Source of the DNA: Saturnia japonica
Lineage: Eukaryota > Arthropoda > Insecta > Lepidoptera > Saturniidae
Direction: 5' to 3'
Assembly (NCBI GenBank): GCA_033032175.1
Contig: CM065318.1
Coordinates: 2,170,001 to 2,234,000, forward strand
DNA length: 64,000 nt
A program made the position numbers and the translations under genes. This document shows positions 24,531 to 36,400 of this stretch, in pieces. The notes beneath the pieces are model-generated. The model saw nothing but the letters and a program-made list of their open reading frames with translations. It was not told where the DNA came from and searched no databases. Every line of letters starts with the position of its first letter. The first letter of the stretch is position 1.

Positions 24531-24649
24531 GTTAAATACAGAGTGTTCATTATCTTATCGGCTTGTTAAGCACTTTTGATGGTTTTAGTAACTACAAGAA
24601 TATATTTGCACTTCAAATTAACTTTCATAATCTGATACTTTCAAAGATT

Positions 24650-25300
24650 ACACCGGAGTATCATCTCCACTACATCTCGTAGACTTGGAGTCCTGAACAG
24701 GGTGCGACGGTTTTTCACGCCCGAACAGCTGTATCTGCTTTACAAGGCACAAATTCGGCCTTGTATGGAATACTGTTCGCACCTTTGGGACGGATCCGCT
24801 AAGTACCTCCTTGAAGCCTTGGACAGGTTGTAGAGACGGGCTGTTCGTATTGTAAATGATGCAGACGTTACTAAGTTCATCGAGCCGCTTCAGCTGCGCA
24901 GGGACATTGCCTCGCTGAGCGTGTTCTACCGTCTGTATAATGGCGAATGTTCTGAAGAGCTTTTCAACGTAATTTCCGCTTCTCCCTTTCATAACCGTAC
25001 CACGCGCGTTGGGCTCCGGAGCCATAGCTTTACGGTGACCTCCATCTTGGCACGAACAAAGAAATTTGATTCATCTTATCTTTGCCGTACTGTGAAGATG
25101 TGGTACCGTCTCCCGACTAGTGTGTTCCTTTCTTCCTATAACATGGAGTCCTTTAAGCATAATGTGAAGAGACATTTAAGCAGGCCGGCATGACAGCGGC
25201 GACTTACGATGCATTGTTGATCCCACGGTAGTCGCCGATATTATTGGATTACATTGTGCTTACCATCAGGGACAGTGTTGTCACTTTGCAGTGCTACGAT
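24650..25300 (+). mobile_element. Truncated LINE 3' end, family A copy 2, nested in the pogo-like element
   Basis: The fragment reads RRLGVLNRVRRFFTPEQLY, then QIRPCMEYCSHLWDGSAKYL, one in-frame stop, RRAVRIVNDADVTKFIEPLQ, then SVFYRLYNGECSEELFNV and a terminal TVKMWYRLPTSVFLSSYN block, followed by the family 3' UTR (GTGCTTACCATCAGGGACAG) and an A-rich tail at about 25297-25310. It is the best-preserved of the four copies here. It ends about 50 bp before the transposase start codon. Confidence 0.82.
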
Positions 25301-25352
25301 AAAAAAAACATAATAAATTATTTTATTATTGTAATTGTTTTATTGTAGGATA

Positions 25353-27671
25353 ATGAAGTCAAGAAAAAAGTACACGGAAGAGGATCTTCAAAATGCTATT
25401 ACAGCAATTAGTAATGGCAGTAGTGTTTACAAAGTTTCTCGACAGTACAATATTCCAGAAACGACATTGCGGGACAAACGTGACAAAAAATATTGTCGCG
25501 ATATACCCGGCAGAAAAACGGTACTCTCAAAATCGGAAGAAACGAAAATTGTTGACTGGATCCATTATCTAGGAAAACACGGTTTCCCAGTTTCTAAGGA
25601 GCAATTGAAGCAAGGAGTGGCAAAGCTGGTTGAAAATTTAAACCGACCAAACACTTTTAAAGATGGCATCCCTGGTAAACATTGGCTTACTAATTTCTTA
25701 TCAAGACACCCAACAGTTGCAAAGAGAGTAGCACAAACTTTGCCAACTCATCGAAACAAAATAACTGAACAAGATGTGCGCAATTGGTTTGGTAGAGTCA
25801 AAAGTTATTTTGAAACAAATAATTTATTAAGTGTACTTGCAGATGAGTCAAGAGTTTATAACTGCGACGAAACTGCCTTTTTTCTCTGTCCCAAAGAAAA
25901 AGACGTCTTAGTAAAAAAAGGTAGCAAGCGTGTGTATAACAGAGTTGCTAACGACGATAAAGAATGCTTAACTGTCTTAGTTAACGTTTCAGCTGGTGGC
26001 AAAATTGCTCCACCTATGGTATTATATCCATACAAACGCTTGCCAAAAAACTTGCCTTTGACGGTGCCACCTACTTGGGGTATAGGATGCACAGAATCAG
26101 GGTGGATGAATATGGAGGCCTTTTATGAATATGTTGCGAATGTATTTTACAAGTGGTTACTAGAAAACAAAATAACAATGCCAGTCGCCCTATTCATGGA
26201 TGGCCATACCTCACACATTTCATTGCCATTAAGTCTTTTCTGCAAAGAAAAAGGAATTATACTCATTGCATTATTACCAAATTCGACGCACCTCCTTCAA
26301 CCACTGGATGTTGGAGTTTTTCGACCTGTTAAGGGTATATGGAAAAACGTTGTTCACGACTTCAGAGTAAATAATAATTACGCCAAACTAAAGCGCACAG
26401 ATTTCGCCATAGAAGTACAAAAATGTTTCGAAAAAAGCCTTAAAGCAGATACAATAAAAATAGCTTTCGAAGCGCTGGAATCTTTCCATTTGATGCCAAT
26501 AATATTGACTTCTCAAAGGTAATTCCACAGGAAACAGATAACGCTGTTATTAATACACAGGAACCGTCCACAGAGCAATTTAATGTTTTTTTCGAGGAGT
26601 TTGAGAAACGACTGGCTTCAAAACTTCTTGAACTTTTTCTTGAGTCTGGAAACGAATGGGAATGTGAGGAAAGATACAGATGTTTATTTGAATTCTGGAA
26701 GAAAATTCAACAAGAAAAACCACAGGCTCCTCCTATTTTCAACGATACAACTATCGTGAACAACATACGAGATTGTGATTTATCAGATGTTGTTTTGAAT
26801 ATGGAAATAGGTTCAAATGGTAGTATCATACTTCCTCTGAGCCCAAATCCTGAATCTATCATTAGCAATGATATTGCCCTACTAGATGATGATCAGTCAC
26901 TGACGCCGCGAAATAAACATTCAAAGCGATATTCATCTGATTCTAGCAATGTTTTGCAAAGGGAAAAATCACTTGGAGATGTAACTGAAGATGTGTCACA
27001 ACCTTGTTGTTCCAGGACTCTAAATTTTCCATCATCCCGAGCAAGCTCACGGCAGTCAAGCAGTGAGTTAGCCCTGAATATTTCCAACCTTGTTGACAGC
27101 CCCAACCTGAGTACGAATGAAACACTAGCAGTTGAAAGCATACCTTCTAATAAGAAACCAAATTTTCCAACTCCATTCAAAACAGCGTTTTTCTTTCCAA
27201 AATCCCCGAAAAAAACAACAACTAGACAAATTAAAAAACAAACCCCGACGGTTGCAGTTGCTAACGAATTTATAGAATATCAACGTAGAGTTGAAAAAGA
27301 AAAGAAAGAAAAAAGTGATGGAATTCTCAAAAGACGAGCAGAGAGATTAAAGAAACAAGAGGAAAAGAAATTTCAAAACCTTAAAAAAAAAACAGAGAAA
27401 AAATAACGTACAAAAAACTAGATTTAAATTTTAAAATCCAACCAACCTTGAACACATTGAAGAAGATCAAGAAACTGAGGCAAATATAGATGACGACAAT
27501 ATACAAATAGCCTTACCACGTCGAAGAAATAATCCAACTTACATATTCAACTCTGAATCATCCAACGATGATGAACTCCTTACGCTGACCATAAGAAATA
27601 AAAAAACTTCCAGTGTTAAGAAAACCTATACCGAATTGTTCGGTGAATCTACATCGGCCGGTTCAACGTAG
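25353..27671 (+). pseudogene. pogo-like transposase (HTH plus DDE_1), frameshifted
   Basis: The start at 25353 (MKSRKKYTEEDLQNAITAIS) follows an acceptor-like TTTTATTGTAG. Residues about 1-50 form a Psq-type HTH (VYKVSRQYNIPETTLRDK), about 75-140 a CENP-B-like HTH region (HYLGKHGFPVSKEQL, KHWLTNFLSRHP). The DDE_1 catalytic core shows the three aspartates in YNCDETAFF, VALFMDGHTSH and LLQPLDVGVFRPVK. A one-base frame change near 26475 breaks the first frame (stop at 26522); the family block IFPFDANNIDFSKV continues in the next frame through 27406 with a Ser-rich stretch and a Lys/Glu-rich coiled coil. A further acidic tail (IFNSESSNDDELLTLTIR) runs to a TAG at 27671 after another break. With at least two breaks it is inactive, but all three catalytic residues survive. 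Confidence 0.88.
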
Positions 27672-28027
27672 CTTTCTATGGGATAATGTGATAACTCGTT
27701 TTTGCTTGTATTTATTTTCTTTCTGATTAATTAATTTCTAGTTATTTAACCTAAATGATTGCTACTGTTATGCTACATTGTTCCTGAATACTAGTGTTTA
27801 TTGTTATTCTAATCTCTTAATAAGTTATAATTATTATTTTTGATATGGATCTTACAACAATTGTTATACTTAATACTACTAAATAATACTTAATAATATA
27901 CTGTTATTCTTAAATGATAATAGTTTTGATTTTATACGAGATTAGTATTCGGTCGTAAGTATCTGTTTTTTAAGTTTGAATAATTAACATTGATTGTTCT
28001 GTTTTCAGTGAATGAATTAGTTTCATA

Positions 28028-28138
28028 ATGAGAATCGCGTATTGTTTGTTAGTCTTTTTTATGTTAATTTTGATAATCCATTTTTTAGCGTGGGTTATAT
28101 ATCCACCTCCGATAGCACGCGTACAAACAACCGAATAG
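28028..28138 (+). CDS. Small ORF with a predicted membrane segment inside the pogo-like element
   Basis: A 36-codon frame starts at ATG 28028. It begins MRIAYCLLVFFMLILIIHFL, a strongly hydrophobic stretch like a signal anchor, followed by a short Pro-rich tail, and ends at TAG 28136-28138. An acceptor-like TCTGTTTTCAG lies 20 bp upstream. The following 130 bp (28140-28280) are much more GC-rich than the element. This could be a chance frame, or an exon of a host gene carried by the transposon. Function unknown. Confidence 0.25.
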   Translation: MRIAYCLLVFFMLILIIHFLAWVIYPPPIARVQTTE

Positions 28139-28669
28139 AATGCACAAACGAAATTATAATTTTTAACGAACGCCCTGAGTCAAAGACGGCGGATTACAGA
28201 TCGAATGCAACGTCATTCTGTGAACCGCGAGTGGCCACGGTCGTCGCTAATTGGCTGCTCGGGATATCACGCGATATATGATGCCCTCAGAAATGCATTG
28301 TGCTATAATTTTCATATTTTGTTTTTTACAAGATAAGTACCTAAGTACTTATTATTTAACAAAAATACAATGTTTAAATCTAAACGAGATAAAGCTTGAT
28401 AATGCTTAATAATATCACATGTTTATATCTATTTATATATTACTAAGTAGAAAACAAAAAAATCTCCATTAGCGAGATTATTTAACAATATTTCATTTTC
28501 CATTTACATTTTAAATAATGTTATTTATTATCTAAGTATATTACATATTGTGGTGCTATTTTATTAATTAGATAGAATAGAGACTAAGACTGATTTAAAA
28601 TCCAAAGACAATAAATAGACCTGATTTTTAAACATCATGTATCATTCTCCCCACCTCCTTTCCTTTGTA

Positions 28670-28934
28670 TTTTATGCACTCGGAATTAGGAACCAAATGC
28701 ATCGGAATTAGGATTCTTAAATCGGAATAAGGTGCCTTGGACTTATTCATATTTTTGGATAATTTAACATTTATAATAAACTTTTATTGTCAAACTGTGA
28801 GTGTATTTAAAAAAAAAGATAAATAATACTTCTGACAAAAATATTCAATTCTACAAAAAGGTATAATAAATACTTAATTTTTAATGTTCTTTTAAGTTTT
28901 GGTGAAAACACCGCGGAATTAGGTGCCTTTACCT
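28670..28934 (-). repeat. Right subterminal repeat array of the pogo-like element
   Basis: Three copies in a row occur at 28680-28740 (CTCGGAATTAGGAACC, ATCGGAATTAGGATTC, ATCGGAATAAGGTGCC), with the terminal copy at 28911-28934 (CCGCGGAATTAGGTGCC). The three inner copies sit 20-25 bp apart, about two helical turns. Confidence 0.75.
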
Positions 28935-28939
28935 TACAA

Positions 28940-29465
28940 ATACTCATCTAAATAAATCTGCAGTTCTTTCTGTATATGTAATTAAAATCATTTTTATGAC
29001 CGTTTGTTTGTATGACTATGTCCGGATATAACACAAAAACGGCTTGACAAATTTGATATTTTTTTACACTGGAAGCTTATGTCAATTTACCTATCTACAT
29101 AATATATTATTAAATTTAAAGCAAACTAAATAAAAACAAACAAAAATGCTTCCGGTTTATATTATGTAAACTTATAATGAGAATCTATAGTTTACATTTA
29201 GGTGTTATAACTACTTACTTAGATAAATAAGGAACTATTTGTGTGTGTTATTGTTATTTGTAATACATAATATTCTCATGAAAACATGAACCACTACACA
29301 TTATCTAAATGTAATATTTCACATACTACATTGTATACACAGGTAAGGTAAGGTACATATGTTTGTTCAAAGATAATATTTGTGGCTTTGCCAAAGGGAC
29401 AAACAGTCCTTATGCCTACGCAATCACCTACCGCCTTCATTGTTCAAATGTGTGTTGAATAGAGT
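28940..29465. other. No gene recognised
   Basis: AT-rich interval between the pogo-like element and the end of the gypsy-type body, with no coding signal. Confidence 0.4.
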
Positions 29466-29469
29466 CAGT

Positions 29470-31117
29470 GCTAATTCAATTAACAACTTCTTTGGCTCAT
29501 AAAAACATAATGCTAATGAATATTCTGTCCCACAATATCCCGCAGTCGGTAGAGTCTAGCTTTATTTTCCTGAACGCAGAGGTCTGGATTAAAGTGAATT
29601 ACATATATTTTCCTTGGTTGAAATTATCTAAAGTCTTTGGCCATAACTTTATCACCCACTCCAAATGAGATTACTCGGGATCCTTTATGATATTTTACTT
29701 GAAATTGGCTGAGGTCTTAGTAATGTAAAGCGATTTCTTAAGTACCTTTGCAGCAATAGTATTGCAGGTGTTACTCCTGTCGATTTATGTGGAGTATTTT
29801 TGTAATCAAATAGGAACAGGTTCATGGCAGCCTCCAGGCTTACACTATCCTGCATAATCTTCTTGTCTTGCCTTTTATAAGTATCCACAAATCGCTCAGT
29901 AGCTCCATTGGTTGCCGGGCAATGTGGATGGGTGAAGCTTTGGTTGACACCACATCGGTTACAGAATTCTCTGAAGGCATAACTAGTAAAAGTAGTACCG
30001 TTATCGGTCACTAAGTGTAATGGATACCCAAAGCGTATAAACAAACCATTGAAAATTGATATAGTTTTCGTTAATGTGATGTTGGACATCATATATGCCT
30101 CAGGCCATTTTGAGTAGGCGTCTAAAATTACAATAAACATTTTACCACAAAATGGCCCGAGGAAATCGGCATGAAGTCTCTCCCATACATCCGATGGTTG
30201 ATTCCAGGTGCGTAGGGGTATTTGTGGTGGGTTTTTACGATTATGTAAACATATTATACATTTATTTATATACTCTTCAATGTCATTATCAATATTTGGC
30301 CACCAGCAAACAGACCTACTTATTTGTTTTGTTCTTGAAATACCAAAATGGCTTTCATGCATTTCTTTTAGCACAGCTGACTTTAGCGCACCTGGTATCA
30401 CCACTCTATAACCCCATAATAAACAGTCTCTGTCAACTGACAACTCACTCTTTTTCTTAATGTAAGGGGAAAAACCATCACCAATAGTATTGTTGGGCCA
30501 TCCATCCATACAAAATCTAATAATGGTACTTATAATGGTGTCTTTCTTTGACTCTTTTTGTATTAATTTCCAATTAAGAATATTTATGTTAGATGTCTCT
30601 ACGTAGTTCATATAGCCATAGTTACCACTTTCACATATCCACTCTAACGTACGACTCGCGCGACTGTTTAAAGGGTGATATTCAGACGTTGGTGCAGTGT
30701 CAGCTGGGAAACGAGATAAAATGTCTGCTGGGTTTTTATAGGAGCTTATATGGTGGACACTATAATCAAAAGCTGACAAGAATATAGCCCAGTGCTGTAG
30801 TCGTTTTGCAGCTAATTTAGGTATACTTTTCATTGGTCCAAAAATCCTTGAAAGTACTTCATTGTCAGTTTCCAACGGGAAGCAACGACCAAACAAATAC
30901 TCATAAAACTTATTAATTCCAAAAATTATTGCCAAGCCTTCTTTTTCAATAATGGGATATTTCTTTTGGATTTCATTTAAAAACTTACTAGCAAAGACAA
31001 TTGGTTTAATTATACCATTTTTATCCCTGATAATACAGCAGCTACACCAATGTCTGAGGCATCACATGTAAGGATCACTGGCAACTTTGGATTAAAATTG
31101 GCAGAAATATCAGCCTT
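29470..31117 (-). mobile_element. Gypsy-type element, RNase H and integrase region
   Basis: After a break, RNase H continues at 30935 (KFYEYLFGRCFPLETDNEVL, HWAIFLSAFDYSVHHISSYK, NPADILSRFP). Integrase shows the HHCC finger (MHESHFGIS, CIICLHNR) and the DDE core: LHADFLGPF, LVTDNGTTFTS and ATNGATERFVDTYK. The frame stops at 29685, but the C-terminal integrase domain goes on in another frame (FGVGDKVMAKDFR, stop, FQPRKIYVIHFNP, ARLYRLRDIVGQNI) to about 29470. No LTR is seen at either end of the body. Confidence 0.87.
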
Positions 31118-32400
31118 TCATAATGCTGATTTTATCTCTACAAAACATTTTTCACAATCCTGTGACCATTTAAATGATTTTTCTTTCAAACAGTTGTGTA
31201 AGGGGTTTAATATAATGGACATATTTTTTAAGAACCTATTAAAATAGTTTACTTTGCCTAAAAAAGCACGAAGCATTTTAAAATTGTTTGGGGCAGGCAA
31301 AGATATTATGTGCATAGTTTTATCTTTTAGAATTTGAATTCCATTGTTGTTTACAATAAATCCGAATACTTCCAAGCTTTCTACAAAAAATTTACACTTT
31401 TCTATTTTTATTTTTAACTCCAGCTCATTGAGTTTTCTCAGGACTTGTTTCAGTATAGACATTGCTCCTTCTTTACCTCTCCCAATTATATAAATAATTT
31501 CTATGTACACTATAACACCTTCAATATTTGCTAAACACTGAACCATTAATCTTTGAAAAGAGCCTACACCTGTATTCACCCCATAAGGTAAGTATAGGTA
31601 TTTATATATTCCAAATTCCGTTACAATAGTAGTCATCTCCTGAAATGTCTTAGACAACGGAGCCTGTAAGTAGGCCTCTTTGAGGTCCAATTCACAATAA
31701 CAATCACCTTCTTGTAACTTGGCTAATATTTGCTGAATAGTGGGCAAAGGGAAATGGTCGATTTGCAAATATCTATTTAAGGTAGTTTTATAATCACCAC
31801 ATAGGCGAACAGACCCATCCTTTTTGATAATGGGTACCACTGGTGTCCCCCAATAGCTATATTCCATTGGGGCTATGCGACCATTATGCAATAAACGGTT
31901 GATTTCATGTTTAACTTTAATTGTTAGGGCAAATGGTTCTGTCCGGGCTGGTAAAAACTTTGGCTTTGCTTCTGGTTTTAACTTTAACTCTATTTCACCT
32001 CCTTTGAAATTACCCCAACCCGGGCTAAATAAATTTACATACTCTTTCTTCAATTCTTGTACTATTTTGGCCATTGAGTGGCTTTTATTAACTATTGAAT
32101 ATTGTTTTGATTCAAGTTTGAGGGGCCATAGATCCAAAGCCATCAACCAGTCCTTGCCCACTACATTAGGCAAATTTTCTTTCACAACAATTAATCTTAA
32201 ATTTGAATTAAAAAAAATTCTAAACTGCACTGTAACCGAGTCTAATACACTTAAAGGAGATGATACCGACTGATCAAAGTTTTTAAAAAACAAGTTACAG
32301 GGTTTTATACTATCATTTTAAAATAATTCTAAAGCTTTATCATAACTCAATTTGGAAACATCAGCCCCAGTATCAATTTCAAATTGGTAAGGATGACTTG
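31118..32400 (-). mobile_element. Gypsy-type element, protease and reverse transcriptase region
   Basis: A retropepsin motif (FEIDTGADVSKLSY) lies at about 32380-32345. RT follows in the open frame 32293-31118: VKHEINRLLHNGRIAP, YWGTPVVPIIKKDGSVRLCG, YCELDLKEAYLQAPLSK, YLYLPYGVNTGVGSFQRLM. The catalytic YxDD box is altered to VYIEIIYIIG (about 31515-31485), so both aspartates are missing. The connection and tether follow (LRKLNELELKIKIEKCKFF, MLRAFLGKVNYFNRFLKN). The frame is otherwise open for 391 codons. Confidence 0.88.
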
Positions 32401-33330
32401 ACTTTTAATTATTACCTTAAGGTACATTGGCTCAATTTTAAAGGCGTGGTTTAATACATACAGATTATATTTATCTTGGTCCTGGTCTAAACTTTGGTCC
32501 ATTAATTCGTTGCACTCCAATTTTTCTGGTTCTTGTAGTTCCACATTTTTTTGTTGCCACAAATGACTGTTTGTTTTTACATACTCTAAATATATGACCA
32601 CGCTGTCCACATTCACTGCAGAACTTATTGATTAATCTACACTCATTACGCAGATGGCCCTCCTTACCACAACAGAAACAAATGTGTACCCCTGTTTTTC
32701 CTGTTGAATTCATTCTTGGGTTGCCCCTACTGTTTGGAGCGGGGGGATTTCTTGATATACTATTATATGTTTTTTTGCAGGTTTTTCATTATAATTCAAT
32801 ATTTTTGTTTTATATGTAGGCGTACTATTTTTATAGGCTATCATCTCTATTAATTTAGCTACATTAATCATATCAGATAAACTTTTATCACTAATTTTCA
32901 ATAACTCAAATCTCAAAAAGTTGTCGATCACACCACCTATAAGTCTTTCCTTGATTTGTTCTTCAATATTTGTGAAATTACATTTCTTTGCAAGTTCTCT
33001 CAATGACAAATGTAATCAACAATTGTTTTGCCCGAATTTTGTTTTCGCGGGCGAAATTGCGCCTTGTGCACTGAAATGCGTTCTAATGGGTTATAGTGAC
33101 TTTTGAGTTTATCACAAATGTCGTCATATGTAGTGTTGGCAGGAGACTTCGGTGCACAAAGCGAACTCAATATATCGTATACATGCGGTTTAATTTGGTT
33201 ATGAGCAGTGGTAATTTCTAGTTGTCGCTAATGTCATTTAAATTTATATAGCAATCCAATTGTTGCTTATATGCTTCCCAGTTACTTCCGCCAAATGATT
33301 CCAAATCGCCTATTGAGCTCATTTTTGTAT
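32400..33330 (-). mobile_element. Gypsy-type LTR retrotransposon, gag region
   Basis: On the minus strand gag starts near 33322 (MSSIGDLESFGGSNWEAYKQ) and, after frame breaks, continues through YDDICDKLKSHYNP to 33009-32710 (MSLRELAKKCNFTNIEEQIK, RLIGGVIDNFLRFELLKI). It ends in two zinc knuckles at 32713-32471: CFCCGKEGHLRNEC and CSECGQRGHIFRVC. The order capsid-like then CCHC knuckles is normal for Ty3/gypsy gag of the Mag/CsRn1 type. At least two breaks make it non-functional. Confidence 0.82.
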
Positions 33331-33439
33331 GTAATTTTATTTTATTGTAATATTTTAAGAAAACTTACAGCTAAGAACTTATTTAAGTTACATGTATAAA
33401 TTAATGAAGGCCATTTACAAGTTCTCACATATAATTATG

Positions 33440-36400
33440 TACTTAAATAAATAAATAAATTAAAAAAATGAAGTAGACGGAAGAACACAAAAATATTAAC
33501 AAAAGAAATAAGAATTAAAAAGAGCTTTCAACTTCAGCACAGTTGTATCAAATATATCAACGTCTAAATCACTAACCAATTTATTCATACTCCTGCTTAC
33601 TCGAATGAAATAAGAATTTTGTCTGTAGGTAGTTCTAACAATAGGACTATAAAGTATGTTAGGGTTTCTAAAAGATGCTGCCGGTACACGTAGGTTAATT
33701 TTGCTCAGTATCTCCGAACAGTCAATTAAGCCATTGAGTATACACAAAAGATATGATACATCAGCTATTTCTCTTCGTGTATACAGCGGGAGCATATGAA
33801 ATTTTTTACAGCGCTATGTGTAATCTGGTACAATTATTTCAGATTTAAACTGTAGGAAACGAAGAAACCGCTTTAGTATTTTCTCAATGCGTGTGATATA
33901 TATATATATTATAATTGGGGTTCCAGACTTGAGATGCGTATTCAAGATGGGTTCGAACAAAACAACAATAAATAATTTTAAAAGTTATAACACATTTAAA
34001 TTCATTGGATAATCCAAATACAAACTCTAATGCTTTAAAAGCTTTTTTGACCACATTATCAATATGCTTATCAAATATTAGTTTGGAGTCAAAAATAACA
34101 CCTAAATCTCTAACATCATTAACTCGTGATAATTTAGTATTTTTAAGAAAGTAATTGTGCAAAATCGGATTGAGTTTACGGGTATATGTTATAACTTGAC
34201 ATTTCGTGACATTTAAATCTAATTTATTGAGAGTACAATAATTCTGAAACTTATTTAAATCATATTGAATACGAACTACATCGGAAACAGTTTTAACAGG
34301 ACATATAATTTTAAGGTAGAGAAGCGTCAGCGTCAGCATCAGCGTCAGCATCAGCGTAGAGAAGAATTTTGCAAGTGGTAAAACAGGATGGTATAACATT
34401 AACAAAAATATTAAAGAGCAGAGGACCCAATAAAGATCCCTGAGGAACTCCAGAAGGAATTTGCATCGGCGAAGATGTATAGCCATTTAGAACTACAGTT
34501 TGGCATCTGTTCTTGACATAAGATGAAAACCACCTAAACAAATTACCCCGAATCCCTATATCTCTCAGCTTGCAAAGCAGGATTTCATGATCTATCCTGT
34601 CAAATGCTTTACTGAAATCAGTATAAATTATTTCTACCTGGGCAGGCTCTGACATGTAGTAAGTTATGTAATCACAAGACAGGATAAGATTTGATGTAGT
34701 AGATCTTCCTTTTACAAAGCCATGTTGCCGATCGTTAAGGGAATGTTTAAGAGAAAGATAAAGCTGTTTGAAAACCACTTTTTCGAATACTTTAGAAAAA
34801 ACGCAAAGTTTGGAAATGGGTCTGTAGTTAATGACCAAGCCTTTAGAGCCATTCTTATGAATAGGCGTATTTAAGGCAGATTTCCATATATCGGGCATTA
34901 TCCCATCTTTAAGAGAACGCTCATATAAAAGAGAAAGTGAGACAGAAATACTATTTGCACACTTAACTATTAAAATGGGAGGTATGTTACCAGGTCCTGC
35001 AGATTTGTTAAGATCAAGATTTTCAAGAATTTTTTGTATATCAGAACAGACAATTTCAATAGAATTTATATTGGAAGAAGACTCAAGAATGAATGTTGAA
35101 CCATCTGTAGTAGATGAAGAATTCTGTGTATTATGTAGAAGAGAAGAATGAAATTAGTCAGAAAACATGTTACATATAATGTCACCTGTTGCAGAAGAAA
35201 CCAGACCATATTTCATCATAGATGGATAAGCATTACACTGGTTTTTACTTTTCACATAAGACCAGAATGCTTTGGGAGATTTTCAAAATATTAATTTCAA
35301 TTTAAGAGATATAATTGTGGAGCATATCTTTTTCCATATGTTTAGCACGTTCCCTTAAAGTTACGAAAGAATTGTGATCAGATAAGTTCTAGTATTTTTT
35401 AAACTTTGATAAGAACTTGTATTTTTCTTTCAATATTTTAATGAGCGACGATTTATACCAAAGTGGGTATTTATTATTAGGCGTAACAGTTTTCGAGGGA
35501 ATAAACATGTTTCGTAAACTAGTCAAAGTAGAGTAGAAAAACGAAACAGATTCCTCTGTAGATTTAGAGCTAAATTCATGGCGCCAATCTATTTCATTTA
35601 TTTCTGTTGAATTTGAATCGAAGTCACCTAAGTGATACATAAATTTAACGTACGGACACAAAGGAAGAGCATGGAGTTCAACTAAATCTGCATTTACAAC
35701 TAAGGCTTTATCGTGCTGATCCTCTGGAACCAAAGGTTCAATACAATTTGTAACAGAGACATCACTATTAGAAAAAATTAAATCCAAGAATCTATTGTTT
35801 ATGTTATTAAATGAATTGTATTGCTGTAAGTGGCATGTGGCAAGGCTATCAATGAAATTAGTTTGAACAATTCCCTGAGTATTAGAAGGATAAAACGATA
35901 CACCATCATCCGCTAAGGACCAGGTTAAGTTTGGTAGGTTAAAGTCCCCTATGACAATAAATTCATCAAGGGGATTCTGAAGTACGATTTCAATTAAATT
36001 ATCCGAAAAGTTTGTTAATTGTGTTGCCATCGAATAACCGAGATTCTGATTACAAATATAAACAACACACAAATGTATTTTGTAACAAATTTTTGGTTTC
36101 TTACATTGAGCTAATATGGTCACCCAAATATCTTCAGCTGACGTGAACCACTCGGAACGAAGATTAGCGATCAGCTTACGCCGAATCGCAATTAACACCC
36201 CACCTCCCAACAATTGATCAGTATTCGAGTAGTCTCGATGCCGTCGCCATATGATATAGCGATCGTCAAATAATTCGCCATTAAGAATAGAATCAGTCAA
36301 CCAAATCTCTGTAAGGCATATAATATCCATTAAGAATAGAATCAGTCAACCAAATCTCTGTAAGGCATATAATATCATACGAGTTAATACAAATATTTCT
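33440..36400 (-). mobile_element. Second long LINE, ORF2 (endonuclease plus RT), degenerate
   Basis: Endonuclease: 36330-35389 (ICLTEIWLTDSILNGELFDD, EFIVIGDFNLPNLTW, NNRFLDLIFSN, PEDQHDKALVV). RT: 34898-34311 (DIWKSALNTPIHKNGSKG, NDRQHGFVKGRSTTSNL, DFSKAFDRIDHEILLCK, GVPQGSLLGP) and, after the active-site box, 34260-33884 (LGVIFDSKLIFDKHI, CCFVRTHLEYASQVWNP), with the end at 33795-33496. The YADD box contains a GAT-GCT repeat expansion (34321-34358). The segment between 35389 and 34898 is broken. The 3' tail is an ATTT-type run at about 33440. A 49-bp tandem duplication near the 5' end of ORF2 (36279-36376) shifts the frame. Confidence 0.87.
36279..36376. repeat. Perfect 49-bp tandem duplication
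   Basis: The unit starting CATTAAGAATAGAATCAGTC and ending GGCATATAATATC occurs at 36279-36327 and again at 36328-36376 with no difference. Because 49 is not a multiple of 3, it breaks the LINE endonuclease frame. The identity of the copies means the event is recent compared with the decay of the element. Confidence 0.95.

Larger units (their letters stand above)
23626..28934 (+). mobile_element. pogo/Tigger-like DNA transposon, complete ends, 5.3 kb
   Basis: The left end AGGTAAAGGCACTCAATTCC (23626) and the right end, on the opposite strand AGGTAAAGGCACCTAATTCC (from 28934), are matching terminal inverted repeats: about 24 bp with three differences. Both are flanked by TA (23624-23625 and 28935-28936), the Tc1/mariner/pogo target duplication. 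Inside lie a pogo-type transposase (25353-27671), many subterminal copies of a CGGAATTAGG-like motif, and a later LINE insertion at 24650-25300. At 5.3 kb (about 4.7 kb without the LINE) it is long for the family because of extended non-coding arms. Confidence 0.85.

Noticed and set aside
24648..25025. Minus-strand open frame of 125 codons
   Set aside because: It is the antisense shadow of the LINE family A copy, whose protein on the + strand is clearly conserved.
29470..33330. Endogenous retrovirus with an envelope gene
   Set aside because: Only gag, protease, RT, RNase H and integrase are seen; no envelope-like frame and no LTRs were found.
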